Shown here: positions 1 to 12,638 of the stretch, in pieces
Layout of the letters: each line of letters begins with the position of its first letter
How positions within the stretch are numbered: position 1 is the first letter of the stretch
Assembly: GCA_947179155.2 (NCBI GenBank)
Contig: OX359278.1
Coordinates: forward strand, 11,792,879 to 11,856,878
Length of the DNA stretch: 64,000 bases
Direction of reading: 5' to 3'
DNA from: Hedera helix
Taxonomy: Eukaryota > Streptophyta > Magnoliopsida > Apiales > Araliaceae
Position numbers and translations under genes: made by a program
The notes under the pieces: model-generated
What the model saw: only the letters and a program-made list of their open reading frames with translations
What the model was told of the DNA's origin: nothing
The model's database searches: none

Positions 1-489
1 TTTCAATCTAATTTTACCTTTTACGTACGCAATATCTTTAGTTAGTCAACTTGAGTTGATTTTTCAACATGGAAGATGTCGTGTAAACTTGGAAGATGTG
101 AAAAGTAAACGACCAACTAACTAATTCCTGCATGCCTCAGTGCTCTTCAAACTTATAACTCCATATCATATGGCTACAATACTCTTCATTCTTTGACATA
201 TTGAACAGGCATCCGAGGCATGGGATCCCAAAGATTACTGCTTTTATTCATTTCCCACATTCTCATAAACACTGTTTCATTCAATATAAATTTTTTTATA
301 CCATCATTTTTTTCTTTAGCAGGAATAAGCGTATTTATCTTCATTTTATTTTTATGGAAAATGGACCCCTTATTTCCTAAAATGAAAATAATGAACGTGC
401 AAGCTTGAACTTTACTTTGCCATCAACAGATTGAACATTATAAAAATAAAAAATATGATGTAATATGTAAAAAAAATTGCTTTCTGCAG
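1..489. other. Sequence upstream of the first visible CRK-A exon
   Basis: No ectodomain exon (DUF26 cysteine motifs) is visible here. The stretch ends with a pyrimidine-rich run and an AG acceptor at 488-489, so it reads as intron 1 of CRK-A. In CRK-B the matching intron is about 957 bp, so the missing first exon could lie just left of the window. Small open frames here match nothing I recognise. Confidence 0.5.
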
Positions 490-652
490 GCGATGATGAT
501 AAGACAACTAAGACGGTAATAAGTATTGTTGTTCCAACTGTTGCTTTGTTGATACTTCTACCGATTTTTGTTTTTATCTTCATAAGAAAGCGCAAGCAGG
601 AAAAGGCGAAGGGGAAATTTTATGAGTGTAAGTATTGTATTTGCATATTGGG

Positions 653-1026
653 CAAATTGAAAAACTGTCCTCTCATCTTTCACTAAATTATAATATAGAT
701 GTCAATGTTTTAATTTTTGAAAGTTATTGTTTTAATTTTATGCAAAACTGTCCGACATCACCATTTTTTTGTCAAAATTAATCAATTAGGCCATTCGCTC
801 TTTATTGTGTTGAAGAAATATATTTTAGTGTAGAAAATGACTATTTTGCACGTTAAACACCCACGTGATTTATAATTGATTTTTTTTATTTTATTATTTA
901 CCAAAATTGGTTAGACGGATAGTTTTGTAAGAAATTAAAACATTGGTTATGACATTGCAAAAATTAAAACATTACCGTCTACAGTACAATTTTAACGTCA
1001 ACATGAGGGGACAATTTTGCAATTTG
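653..1026. mobile_element. MITE-like element in CRK-A intron 2
   Basis: The ends form an imperfect terminal inverted repeat of about 23 bp. The left end at 653-675 starts CAAATTGAAAAACTGTCC and the right end at 1004-1026 is its near reverse complement. There is no coding content. The superfamily is unclear because I could not fix a target-site duplication. Confidence 0.5.
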
Positions 1027-2625
1027 TTGTGTATAGGTATACAATCTTTTTGTAATTTAATATTAATTCGCTGCAATGGAAAATAAACCTTGTTGAAGAT
1101 TGAATGTTATGTTGAAAACTCACTTTTGCTCAAGCGGATTTCTTCCCTTGAGAAATATATATGACGTTCCTGAATTTACAACAAATGACTGTTTGCACCC
1201 CTCACTGCTGGCTGTTTACGAGTAGAGCAAATACATACATTATTAAATCTTAACAATATATTTTTTCTAGTTTTTTTTATTCACGCTGCTATATTCTTAC
1301 CAACTAATGATATTATTTCAAGAAAATATCATCTATATTGGCTGACATTGTGATAAATAGTTTAGCTATGCAAGGGCAATGCAACATTCATTTAGCTACG
1401 GAACCTTATAACTTTCACGTCCTGTTTTCAATGATTAATTCTTATATCTGTACGTATGTTCTTTAGTTGATGTGGATGAAATTAGCAGTGCCGAATCCTT
1501 GCAATATGATTTTGGTAGTGTAGAAATTGCCACAGATTACTTTTCTGATTCTAATAAACTCGGGCAAGGTGGATTTGGAGCTGTTTACAAGGTAATAAAC
1601 AACAACATTACTACAAAAAAAGTTTTCTATAAATTCAAAATATTGCATTCCAGAACAGTGATTTGAATTGTTTCTCTCTTGCTCCATTACTTTTATAGGG
1701 TAGGCTGCAAAATGGACAAGAAGTAGCTGTAAAGAGGCTTTCTAGAGGCTCAGATCAAGGTGAACAAGAATTCAAAAATGAGGTTGTGTTAGTTGCACAG
1801 CTGCAACATAGAAATCTAGTTAGGCTGCTTGGTTTCTGCTTGGAAGGCACTGAAAGACTTCTCATCTATGAGTTTCTCCCCAATGCAAGTCTTGATCACT
1901 TCATATTTGGTAAATAACTCTTGCCTCTTTTATGAAGATAATCTCTAATGATTTCAACCACCACGCAAGTATTTGAATGTGGAAAAAAAAGAAGATTAAA
2001 ATGTTAGATTATCTACTGAGTTTATCACTTTGTGGAGATATAGTACTTGCTTTTATTAATTTATGAAAAACAATTGCCTTGTCATTCAATTATTAGTACA
2101 AAAACATATATTTTAAGGTATAAATAGCAATGCAAAATTAACCCAAACAATTGAATTTTTTGCACTATTAATTGTACAACGAGATATGTAACTATTTTCT
2201 CTATTGTAACATAACTTTAAAAAGTGATAAACTCATAGTATAATTTTGTAATTTTGTATTTTAGTCTTTAGTCTCCAAAAAAATATAACGTGAAAAAATG
2301 ACATTTTGTAAATAAAAAAAATTGTCATATGGTTAATCTTTTTTGTAGATCCAATGAAACGTTCATATTTGGATTGGGCTAAGCGGTACAAAATCATAGG
2401 AGGTGTTGCTAGGGGACTTCTTTATCTTCATGAAGATTCTAGGATACGGATCATTCATCGTGATCTGAAAGCTAGCAATGTTCTGTTAGATGCAGAGATG
2501 AATCCCAAAATTGCAGATTTTGGCATGGCAAGGTTGTTCGACCTGGATGAAACCCAAGGCAATACAAATAGAATTGTGGGAACCTAGTAAGTGTTACTAC
2601 GCCATTTTATACAAATCCTGACTAA

Positions 2626-2626
2626 C

Positions 2627-2661
<35 letters not shown>
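2626..2661. repeat. (TA)n(TG)n microsatellite
   Basis: A run of TA dinucleotides passes directly into about eleven TG units near the 5' end of CRK-A intron 5. This is likely length-polymorphic. Confidence 0.9.
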
Positions 2662-2929
2662 TAACTGGATATATATTCAATATCATTTTAGGAACACAAC
2701 ATCAATATCTTGGGAAAGTATTCTCCGTAAACTTGGAAAATGTGGAGAAAAGGAAAGGAAAAGGAAAATAAATAAGTATAAGAAAAATAAAATCTCTTTC
2801 AGAGGAATTTAACCAGTAGTAGTTTTTAAAAAGCTAATACTGGGATCTATATTAAAAGTCTGTGTAAAAAATGAATAAAATACTAAAATAAAATTTCAGA
2901 TTCACATCCTTTTCCTTCATTTTCCCTTT

Positions 2930-3240
2930 ATTAAGCCACCACAATATTCGGACAACAAATCATCGGAATCATGTGTCGACTTTGCAAGTCTCTTTATGGT
3001 CTCAAACAAGCTCCCCGAGCATAGTACGAAGGCTTTGGGCACTTCGAAGTATGAATTTCTACGAAGCAAGTTGACCGTGATTCCCACCACCATCAGCTTG
3101 AGGGAGGGTATTAAGCCACCACAATACTCGGACAACAAATCATCCTCAACCACCTAAGAATAACAGAATGATTAGATAGACGCTATCACCTAAGCATAAC
3201 AGAATGATCAGATAGATACTATTATCCTTAACCAATATTC
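2930..3240 (+). mobile_element. Ty1/copia retrotransposon fragment
   Basis: Near 2970-3030 the + strand encodes CRLCKSLYGLKQAPRA, the hallmark reverse-transcriptase motif of plant copia elements. It is followed at 3091-3108 by a sequence reading HHQLEGG, typical of the copia pol end. A stretch beginning TTAAGCCACCACAATA occurs at 2933 and again at 3112 in near-identical form. The second copy sits where the 3' LTR should begin, so this is a rearranged pol-end plus LTR-start fragment. It is strongly deleted and not functional. Confidence 0.75.
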
Positions 3241-4094
3241 AAATATATAGATTAGTTAGATATCTGTAGTACATTGATGTATATCCATATTGCTCCAACT
3301 GTCTATAAGTATGCTATGTACCAGTGAGTTGAATATAGAGAAAATATATTGCTTACGATTCTTTATACCCTTGAATTTTCCAAAATTGCAAACGGAGAAT
3401 AAATGCGGTTTCATGTACACTCCTAAGCTATTGAATGCAGTCTTTCAACACCGCACTCTAATAATGGCGCATAATGATTGCAGTGGATATATGGCACCGG
3501 AGTATGCATTATATGGCCAATTTTCGGTTAAGTCTGATGTTTTCAGCTTTGGCGTGTTAATTTTGGAAATAGTAAGTGGTCAGAAGAACCAGAGTGTCCA
3601 AAATAGGGAGAATGAAGAAGACATTGCAAGCTATGTAAGTTCAATTACACAAAAAAAATATCACTAGCCATATTTAATAAGAGCATGATTTATTTAATTT
3701 TTTTTTTATCATAATTGCACATGCTGAACTCTTTCAGGCTTGGAAAAATTGGTGAGAGGGAACAGTTTCAAATATTATAGATCCAGCAATAAGAACCAGT
3801 TCAGGTTCAATACGCGAAATGATGAGATGTATCCATATCGGATTGTTATGTGTACAAGAAAATGTAGCTGATAGACCAACCATGGCTTCAGTTGTTCTTA
3901 TGCTCAATAGCTTTTCTCTCACTCTCGCAGTACCTTCAAAGCCTGCATTTTTTATGCAAAGTAGCACACGAACAGGAGCGCCACAACTTGGGGATCAGCA
4001 TAACTTAGGGGCGAGTGAATCCATAAAAACAACAAAAAATTCTGCTGATTTCTGTTTAGATGAGGCCTCAATAACTGAATTATATCCCCGATAG

Positions 4095-6407
4095 GGTTGA
4101 GTATTCAATATGATTACTTTCTTTTGGATATAATTAAAGTGAAATTGACACATCGCATTGTAAGGTTTTAAGCTCAGAAAAACTCAATATTTATATTTAT
4201 TTTATTATTTCAATAATAAAAGATAATTTATTTTTTCATAATTAAATGTGTCATAAATTTTGTCCATAATTATACATTTTATAATTTATGTATATGAAGG
4301 AGTGTCTTATATAGAAAACATAAAATACATGTCATGTATAATTAACAAAATTACATTGTTCTTAATCTTAGATGGAAATAAACATAGCATTGTAGTAGCT
4401 AGATTGTAATACACTTGATTGGATGACTTGTTTTAGTCATATAAAGTAGAGACTTTAATCTAGTATATTGATGTATTTTTGAAATACATAGAACTAGATC
4501 ATTACAAAAATTTATTTATTAAAGACTACTATTATAAATAATTTTTCAGTTACTATTAATGTGCAATTACTCTAAATCCTAAAAGAATAATAAACTTGAT
4601 TTTATAATGTGTGTCATTTTAATATATTAAAGAGTGAGATTTTTAATACAATCAATATCTCAATATGTTGGGTGATATATGTTATGAAATTAGGAACATG
4701 TATTTTTCAATATGGAATTCTAGAATTAAATTATAATATCCCCTTAAGATAATTTATTGATTGATCACTAGATTCTTGGCCAAGTAGATATTTTAGTAAT
4801 TCAAATTACTAAAGTATTAATTTAATTTATTAAATTAATGAGTGATCAAAAGTTTATAAATTATGCACTCAAGGATTAAGCAGTAAACATAGTGTGTTAA
4901 CAGTTTTATTTTTTACACACATTCATGGATATTGATGAAGAGGAATATTTTTGCAAGATATTAATAGTGGAAGGATTTAATTAATTAATTTTAATTTTAT
5001 TAATTCTAGAGTGCAATTATAACTATTTAGTGGAATTAGTTATAATTAATATAATTCTAACTGATTAAAGAGTTAATCAAAAATTAGTTTTATATTGGAG
5101 CTAAAATTATAGAATACTTGATCCCCACTCTAACAAAAAATAGGATAAAATATATTAGCAACGTTTTTTCGTTTATCCTGATAAATATAAGGGGAGTTGA
5201 GAACTTGAGGAAAAAGAATAAGTCAAAATTCTCCATTGTGTTACAACCAAGCACTATGTATGTAATATTTTTTTATTATGCTAAATTATGAGAAAAATCT
5301 TGAGATAATAATTTTTAAAAGAAAAAATTATTAATTTATTTAAAAATCATTTCCTACACACATACCAATGTTAAGTTCCGTACCTTTTTATTACATTAAT
5401 TAGAACAAATGTTATATTTTTAACTCTAACACTCTATTTGTGGGCTACCACAAATATAAAATTTGATATAACCGATGCAACAAAAAAAATTATATAACTT
5501 ACCATTGATATGTGATGTGACAATTCACCACCGGATCCCTCTCTATATGTTTTAAAGAATTATTCTTATTAGCATAACAATATTTTAGCTGTCATATTAT
5601 ACCAGATTGTACTTGAGATTCTTTTTTTCACGTCTGTGAACAAATTTTATTGTATTTAATTGTTACTATGAACTAGATTCTACAAAATTTGTTTACCAAG
5701 TTAAACATGCAATAAAAAAGTAAAAACACATGGTGTGAAAACATGCAGGGAAATAACTCTGCATTGAGAGAGTCAATGTTAGAAAGTGAGCATAAATAGT
5801 CTCTGAGTGGAATTTTCAAAACATTATAAAGTTCCTCCCCGATGAGGCGCTGACTAGACCGAAGACTAATAGAAGTTGGGCTTAAATATATATACTTTCT
5901 TTAGATTTTTTTTTTTCTTTTTACAACTTAAATTCCAATGTTTTAATTGGACAAATTTCAAAACTGTCTCTCAAGTTTACACGAATTTGCAATGTAGCTA
6001 AAGTTATAGCTAAAGTTACATATTGACAAATTTGTTCCCTCTAACCAATTTGGACAAACACGTGCAAAACACAGTTTTGAAAGAAATTTTCTTAACAGTA
6101 TTCGGACAAAAGGATTTTTTTTGGAAGGATATATATGATAATAATCTAAAAGCATTTACTTGTTTTCAATACATATTATACACTCAAATGATTTTATTTT
6201 TTTTAAAGATGAAAACGTTGAAAGTTATGTTGCCTAGAGAACGCGACTTTTCTGGTGTCATCTTCGCCAAAATCTGGATTAAGGTACCGATAACTCAAAG
6301 GCACGTGGGGGTTTATTTCGAGGAAATTTGTACTTTTATGGCTCAATTATAAAAACAGGTGGAATTTTAAGAGACGAAAGTGTTGTTATCGCTTCTATTT
6401 ATCTTTT
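4095..6407. other. AT-rich intergenic DNA between CRK-A and the Tat element
   Basis: I see no gene here. The part from about 4669 (TGTTGGGTGATATATG) to 5340 has the texture of a decayed LTR, but I found no partner copy, primer site or target duplication. From about 5930 to 6360 there is sequence of the dispersed noncoding kind also seen in CRK-A intron 2. The open frame at 6023-6352 has no recognisable protein features. Confidence 0.5.
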
Positions 6408-6871
6408 TGTTGGGACATAATTTATTAGATCCTATATTTAATATGGGCCAAGAATTATTTTGTCTTTGGAGTTGGGCTAGATTATTTTATATACTATGAT
6501 GGGCCAAGACCGTGAGTCAACTCATTCAAGTATTTCCTTTGAGGCGGTTTGAGATAATGGGGAAATATATTTTTCTATTTGATAAAGTTGATGAGACTCC
6601 AAGCGGTGGATGGCAGAGTATATATATAAAACATTGACAAGTGAACCAAGTAATGTGATACATGCATAGCTACACCATCAAATATCTTTCATTGTTCTAG
6701 TTTTATCTTGGTTCTCCATTGTGACGTTTTATCGTTTATATTTATTCTTACACTAGAGTATTCCCGAACAGCTCTAGCAGTGACCTAGTCTGTGGGGCGT
6801 TAACGGTTTCTTTTGAGTGCAGGAATCTTGCTGTTGGGTCATTTTAGCGGGAGAAAGATTTTGCGCTAACA
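6408..6871 (+). repeat. Element A 5' LTR
   Basis: Begins TGTTGGGACATAATTTATTA and ends GCGCTAACA. It aligns along its whole length with 23447-23904. It contains a TATATATATAAAA promoter-like stretch near 6620. Confidence 0.9.
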
Positions 6872-6946
6872 TTGATGCTAGAAGGAGGGTCTATTTGATA
6901 TTTGATAAGTAAATCATTAGCTTAGTTTGGTTTGTAGATTGTTGTT

Positions 6947-8600
6947 ATGGCGGAAAGAGGGAGTTCAAGTAGGGATCCTCCATTGAACTGTTCATGCAGC
7001 ATGTCAAAGGCTCAGTGAAAGACAGACTCGGGCCTAATCAGTGGAGGCATAGACCGGTGCATGCTCATTCAGCACTTGTCATGAGGCGTTTGTTTTCACC
7101 ATCGCCCACACTAGATTTTGACTTGTGAAGGGGGGAGATCTGAAAGATGTGGTGACCCCCTCTAGCAGGATTTCACAGCATGAACATGCAGAAAGAGTCA
7201 GATGACATAAGATTAGAGAAATAGAGGTGGAGCTAGAGGCACTACAACATGAGCGCCGGAGTGAAGTGCCCACTTGTCTGAGCTAAGAAGAGAAGAGGCC
7301 ACTACTATTGATGGCAGATAGCGTGCGGAGACTCTATAGAGTCAGCCTTGGTCAGGACAATAATGGATAAGGCAGTCGAAATTTGAAGATCAGTACTAGC
7401 ATCAGAGTCATATGAGGTAACCTGGCAGGGTCGATCAGGGTCGGACAGAAGGAAGGAGACAACCTGATTCTCCAAACTGGCATTCCCGAAGAAGATCTCG
7501 ATCTCCCACTGAAAGAAGGGGTTATGATGGTAAGAGGACTGAGCCGGATCGGGAAGAGCAATGGATAATTCCTTACGTGTCAATTCCCGACCTTGTTATT
7601 GAAAGGATAACAGACTTAGAAAGGAGGCTGGCAGTAGCAGAGGCAAGACCATCGGCCAGGGAGGAACCGACGACTTCTATCCCCATGCCTTTGGATCCAA
7701 AATCTCCTTTCGCATTGACTACTAATCAGGACAAAGCCAACCCAAAGAAGAAGTTATCACTTCTGGAACTTTATGATGGCTCGAGTGACCCATACGATCA
7801 TACCAGTTCGTATGAGCTGGTAACGAAGTACTATAATCATTCAGAGGCTATGATGTATCAGATCTTTGTGACGACACTCAAGAAATGAGTTACTCAGTGG
7901 ATGATGTCATTACCTCCAAATTGTATCAGTTCGTGGATAAAGTTATCTGGACGATTTCATGAGCAATTTAGAAGTAATAAGAGGATGGGCAAAGTGACTG
8001 TGTGCTTGATGCGGATCAAGTAGAAGCCTGGGGAGTCATTGAGGCAGTACGTGCAGAGGTTTCAGGATGCAGTAGGAACGATCACTGACCTCTACATGAT
8101 ACGGGCACTGAGATTTTTTACTATAGGGATGGACGTCACTCGAAACAGAAAGATGATGAAGGATGTGATGTTCAATCCTCCAAAGGAGCTTTTAGACACA
8201 TATGAACGAGATGAAAAATTCATTGCGATCGAGGAGGCTATGGATAGCCTGATGCCAAAGAGTAAGGGGAATGATAAAGCTTATGGTGAAAATAAAGGCG
8301 GAGATAATAAGCCTAACATTTTTGACCGGATGGGGCCAAAGGTAGGACAACCAACTGCAAACAAGCCACATTTTCAACCTCAGACAGAGGGCAAGACTTT
8401 TACCCTTCTGAACACAGATTGGGTCTAAGTATTAGAGGCCATAAGAAATAAATCAACAGCTGTGCCGAGATTGTTAGGATCGAGGCAATCTAGATCAAAT
8501 CTATATTATCAGTATCACCGCCAGACTAGATATACGACGGAGACATGTGTCAGATTAAAGGACATTATTGAGTCAAAAGTATAGAAGGGTGAATTGGCCC
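6947..8600 (+). pseudogene. Element A gag
   Basis: An ATG at 6947 (MAERGSSS) starts a frame that is soon broken. The best preserved blocks are 7577-7888 and 8039-8428, the same reading frame family joined by a short stretch with stops. The core LYDGSSDPYDH, the later MMSLPPN and GESLRQYVQRFQ are typical of Tat-lineage capsid proteins, which coat element RNA in cytoplasmic particles. At least four stops break it. Confidence 0.8.
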
Positions 8601-8686
8601 AATATGTGGTAGGACGAGAAGGGCAAGCTCATAATCTAGAACCTGTTGTGAAAAAAAAGGCGAAGCAGGAAAATCAGCCTTGAAAG

Positions 8687-9952
8687 GTGGTGGATGTTAT
8701 CATAGGTGGATCGGTGCAGAGGCAGATTGAGAGAAAACACCGATTCCTTTCAAATATAATCTTAACCTTATCGGAATATATGCCCAAGGTAGAACGGCAT
8801 TTTCCCAACACGGTGATCTCGTTCTCGGATGAAGATTATTCATCTGATGTAGTTGAGCCACATAAAGGAGCTTTGGTTATCACTACACAAGTTAGCCCGA
8901 TGGACATGAAAAGAATTATGATCAATAATGGGTCTTCGATGAACGTACTTTATAGCCATGCTTATCAGAGGATGGATCTCCATGGCGTAACGTTAGAAGT
9001 TGGTATGGAGTCACCTTTATATAGATTTGGCAGTGAAGTTGTGCTTGTGGTCGGTAACTTGGAACTACCGGTGGTGTTTGGGACGACCCCTCGGAAAATG
9101 AAGGTACAAGTGAAGTTTTTTGTTATTCAGGTCGATTCGGCCTATAATGCTATTTTAGGTTGAACTACATTACCTGCTTTAAATCCAGTTACATCTATCC
9201 ATCACTTTAAGATTATGTTTTAGATGTCGAGGGGAGTCAGTGAAGTGAAGGGAGATATTGATATTGCTTAGAGGTGTTATCGTTATATTGTGATGTCATC
9301 TGCAGTTAGGGTTACTAAGCAGAGGCAAACCATAACTGTTGATGTTGAGCCATATACTAAGGGGGTTACCGAGCCGTTGTCACTGCCTGTGGAGGAGATC
9401 GAGGAGGTGGAGTTGGTACCCGACAACACTTCAAAGTTGATAAAGATAGGGACCAGGTTGCTAGGTGCGGTCAAGTCCGGGTTGGTATAGTTACTGCAGA
9501 CGTATCCTGATATTTTTGTTTAAACACCTCGGGATATGCTTGGGATAGCTGAGGATGTGGCTATTCATAAGTTATCGATAGATCCAAGTAAGAAGCCAGT
9601 TCACCAGAAGTGGAGGATATTCGCACCAAAGCGCTAGAAAATTATAAACGAGAAGCTCGGTAAGCTCTTGGATTCTGGAGTAATTAAAGAAATTGAATAT
9701 CTGGAGTGGTTGGCCAGTGTGATTTTCGTTCGAAAGCAAAATAGGAAGTGAATGGTCTGTATTGACTACACGAATTTGAATAAAGCATGCCCAAAAGACT
9801 TTTATTCACTTTCGCATATTGATCAACTTATTGATGCAACCTTAGAAAATATAGTTTTGAGTTTCTTGAATGCCTTCTCGGGGTACAACATAATTTTTAT
9901 CGCAAATGAGGATGTATCAAAGACGGCGTTTATTACCCACAGAGTTATCTAC
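8687..9952 (+). pseudogene. Element A protease and 5' half of reverse transcriptase
   Basis: The block 8687-9163 is an aspartic-protease region. At the active site the sequence reads INNGSS where the family normally has an aspartate followed by NGSS, so the catalytic residue appears to be lost. The RT part follows with VCIDYTNLNKACPKD at about 9750 and FSGYN near 9876. Several stops, mostly TAG or TGA where Gln or Trp is expected, interrupt the frame. The RT then stops dead at the CATTA transposon insertion at 9953 and resumes at about 19686. Confidence 0.82.
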
Positions 9953-9966
9953 CATTACAAGAAAAT

Positions 9967-10315
9967 AGGTCTATGGCGACGGTATGGTTCCGTCGGGATA
10001 GAATCGAAAGTCGTCGCCATATGATATGCCGACGGTACTCCCCCGTAGCCGATAGTGCTTTGGTCGTATAGCTATGACGACGTTATGATGCCCCTATGCC
10101 GACGGGTCTACCGTCGCCATATAGTTTTTGCCTCTAAACTTTATAGTCCAAATGTCGACGGTCTTATTGCTAATACCGATGGATACCAACCGTCGGTTAA
10201 AAAGATTATAGCGACGGGTGCTACCGTCGCTATAGGCCTTCTGAATATTAAAAAAAAATATTATTAGATCTATAGCGATGGTCTCTAACCGTCGCTATAG
10301 GTATTCTAAATATTA
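9967..10315. repeat. Left subterminal GACGG repeat region
   Basis: Short direct and inverted motifs such as GGCGACGG and CCGTCG recur about every 20-40 bp, alternating in orientation. The same motifs occur at the opposite end of the element. Such regions bind transposase in CACTA elements. Confidence 0.75.
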
Positions 10316-11557
10316 AAAAATATATATTAATAAAATTGTTATTCAACACAATACAATGTCATGTAACAATCATAAATAAATTCATATCATTTAAAATTAT
10401 TTACATCACAATTGTTAAATATATTAAATCAAGTTAACCAAAAGTAAAATAAAAAGAATATGGAAAAAATAAAAAGATTTCTAATCACATTTCAATGGCC
10501 TCCAAATTGAGAATAATCCTTTCTTTTAACATGAACTCGAATGGTAAGTTCTCAACTGCAAATACAAACATCAAGAAATTAAGTTTATATATACAGTTTA
10601 AAGTCTATAATCTAAACATTATAAAATAAACTAAAACTAAGTAAGAAAATCTTTCTTATATGTAATTGCCCAAAGCTACTAAGTTTATTGTCTACCCCTA
10701 AAATCCATAATAAAAACTTATTGCATATTAAACAATAGCAGATAAACATCAGGATACTAAAATACAAAAGCATTAAAAAGTCAATATCGCCATGCCTAGC
10801 CTCACATTCTAAAATTTCATTCACATAGGTTATGTAATCAAATAAAAACATGTCTACGTCCGAAAAAAATCATCGTCCATAATTAACTAAAAACAAAAAG
10901 CTCACACCTAGAAAATAAACTATCAAAATTTACCAAAAGCCTGAAAGTTAAACAATATAATTCTTACTGAAGGTGATTTGTCTTCATAAATAAATTTAAA
11001 AAAACAGTAACTTTCATCATTACCATATATGATCCTGACAATCCCAACACAGATGTTCCTACTGGAAATTGATAAATTCATCAAGTTAGTAATATTTCAC
11101 TAACTTTAAGTTCAATGATCAAGGTGAGTAAAGGTTTACGCGCCAAAAGTTCATACTAATTAATATAAATTCATGTCAAGTTCATGATGCATCCTTCACA
11201 CTATAAATATACCATAGTTTCATTGGGATGGAAAAATATACCACAGTTTCATTTGAAATCTAGAAAAAGTATTTCTAAAAATAACTGTAAGCCTACATTA
11301 TGTATACTGCGTCGTAGATTGCTATGAAGTGCATATCTTAGTGATCTCAGGACCACAATTTATAGAGTCAATCCAGGAGGAATAACATGTGCACAAGAAT
11401 ATGAAGGAATGAGTATAATAAACTTTCTTTACAAATTTTCTTATACAATCATTTGCAAGTTGCAACACAATTACAATGCATCAAATAAATATTTAACATG
11501 AATATATTGCTTTAGATTAGTAAGAGAGAATATCAAAAAACAACATTTAGAACTCAC
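10316..11557. other. Interior of CATTA element, left part
   Basis: AT-rich with no clear coding region. A short minus-strand exon-like piece at about 10490-10565 has a TTTGCAG acceptor and reads ENLPFEFMLKERIILNLEA; I do not recognise it. It may be a further exon of the captured gene. Confidence 0.4.
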
Positions 11558-11656
11558 TTAAGAACATGAGATGCCATCAATAACTCAGGTTCACCACCCA
11601 GTACATAAGGTTATTGAATTCTCTTCACATAGGCATCAAAGTCTCCATCGATGAAC
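11558..11656 (-). pseudogene. Captured OTU-domain cysteine protease exon
   Basis: On the minus strand an exon of 99 bp, with an AG acceptor before it and a GTGAGT donor after it, reads FIDGDFDAYVKRIQ, a stop, then PYVLGGEPELLMASHVLK. Plant OTU deubiquitinases have a closely similar stretch (GDFDxYV, then WGGEPELLMASHVL). The in-frame TAA stands where a charged residue is usual. It is one exon with intron borders, so genomic DNA was captured, not a cDNA. Identification rests on the short motif only. Confidence 0.6.
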
Positions 11657-12638
11657 CTAAATTTGCATAACAAAGTAATTAACCCACTTTAGTACTATAT
11701 TAATCAAAAGATAATGGTGTTAAACTAAAGTATTAGTACCCTCACCACTTTAGTTCCTTCTTCATCTACCTATAATCATCGAATATAGTATCACAAAATT
11801 TAACAGAGAATGACCAACAAGTTTAGAGACCTTTCTAGCTTCTGATCTATTCTCATCTGATATTATTGTTATCAAGTTTTAGAACAATGAAATGATTCTC
11901 ATATCTTGTCTCATTTCAATTAACTAGTTTTAACTCTATTTTATCAAGGTTAAGAAAAAATCATGCTGATGTTGTACAAGGATAAACATGTGCCATAAAA
12001 AACTTAGTGGAAGGATAAACACATGTCATAATGATAATTCCTCAAAAAATAAACTGATTTTTCCACCAGAGAAATTTTCAGCTTCAAACCAGTTTAACAA
12101 TTCTATATTATTTATACATTTGTTTTTGTCCATAGTGAATAAATGAATAATTTAACACATTTAGAAACAACAATATATGCTTGTTAAGACATACATACTA
12201 TTCTGCATCATGTTTCACCGGTATGCTTTTGTATACAAAGGGTAAATAGTAAAAGACATAATGAAAAAGCTGTATATAATGGTTCAAATGTGATCGTATT
12301 ATGAAATGGGAAAGTAGCATACCTTAGTATAAGCATAAACCCCTGCCTCAGTAGGTGCAACAGGACTTCCCTTCTTAATAAAGACTTACTTCTTACCTGA
12401 AATTGGTGCACTTATCTCATATAAAAGCCTGCATCATACACTAATCTCTTCCTTTGATCCGATAATACTTCTCCATTTTTATTGAGTTAAAAACAAAAAT
12501 TACATAATTTATCAATTTAAAACACGACTACAACCATAAAGATAAAATCTTTACAGATTCAAATAGTTTTATAGAATACCTAAATGAGCTTCTTGAATTT
12601 GTTAAAATTTATGCTTAGCTTTATCAAGCAACACTGAG
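11657..12638. other. Interior of CATTA element, between OTU exon and solo LTR
   Basis: Intron-like AT-rich DNA. On the minus strand around 12330-12410 there is another possible exon (reading EAGVYAYTK before a GTATGC donor), but I cannot assign it to a gene. Confidence 0.35.

Larger units (their letters stand above)
2587..3483. other. CRK-A intron 5, enlarged by a copia remnant
   Basis: The intron between the DFG exon and the MAPEY exon is 897 bp here but only 146 bp in CRK-B. The extra length includes a TA/TG microsatellite at its 5' end and copia-derived sequence from about 2930. Splice signals at both ends (GTAAGT and CAG) remain good. Confidence 0.75.
490..4094 (+). pseudogene. CRK-A: cysteine-rich receptor-like kinase, 3' part, premature stop
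   Basis: This is the transmembrane and kinase part of a plasma-membrane CRK (DUF26 receptor-like Ser/Thr kinase). Exons read as 490-627 (transmembrane helix, then a basic KRKQ stop-transfer), 1467-1591 (glycine loop GQGGFG), 1699-1909 (VAVKRL lysine), 2349-2586 (HRDLKASN, then DFG), 3484-3634 (MAPEY activation segment and SDVFSFG) and 3738-4094. All junctions are GT-AG and phases agree. The last exon begins AWKNW and then has TGA at 3753-3755, where relatives usually have an arginine, so CGA to TGA is likely. Downstream the frame stays open to TAG at 4092-4094. The stop would remove about 113 residues, including kinase subdomain XI with its RPTM arginine. The ectodomain exon is outside the window or lost. 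Exons 4-6 match CRK-B in length. A recent pseudogene is the best reading; readthrough, an allele or a sequencing error are alternatives. Confidence 0.88.

Noticed and set aside
4669..5340. Solo LTR
   Set aside because: LTR-like texture only; no second copy, primer site or target duplication in the window.
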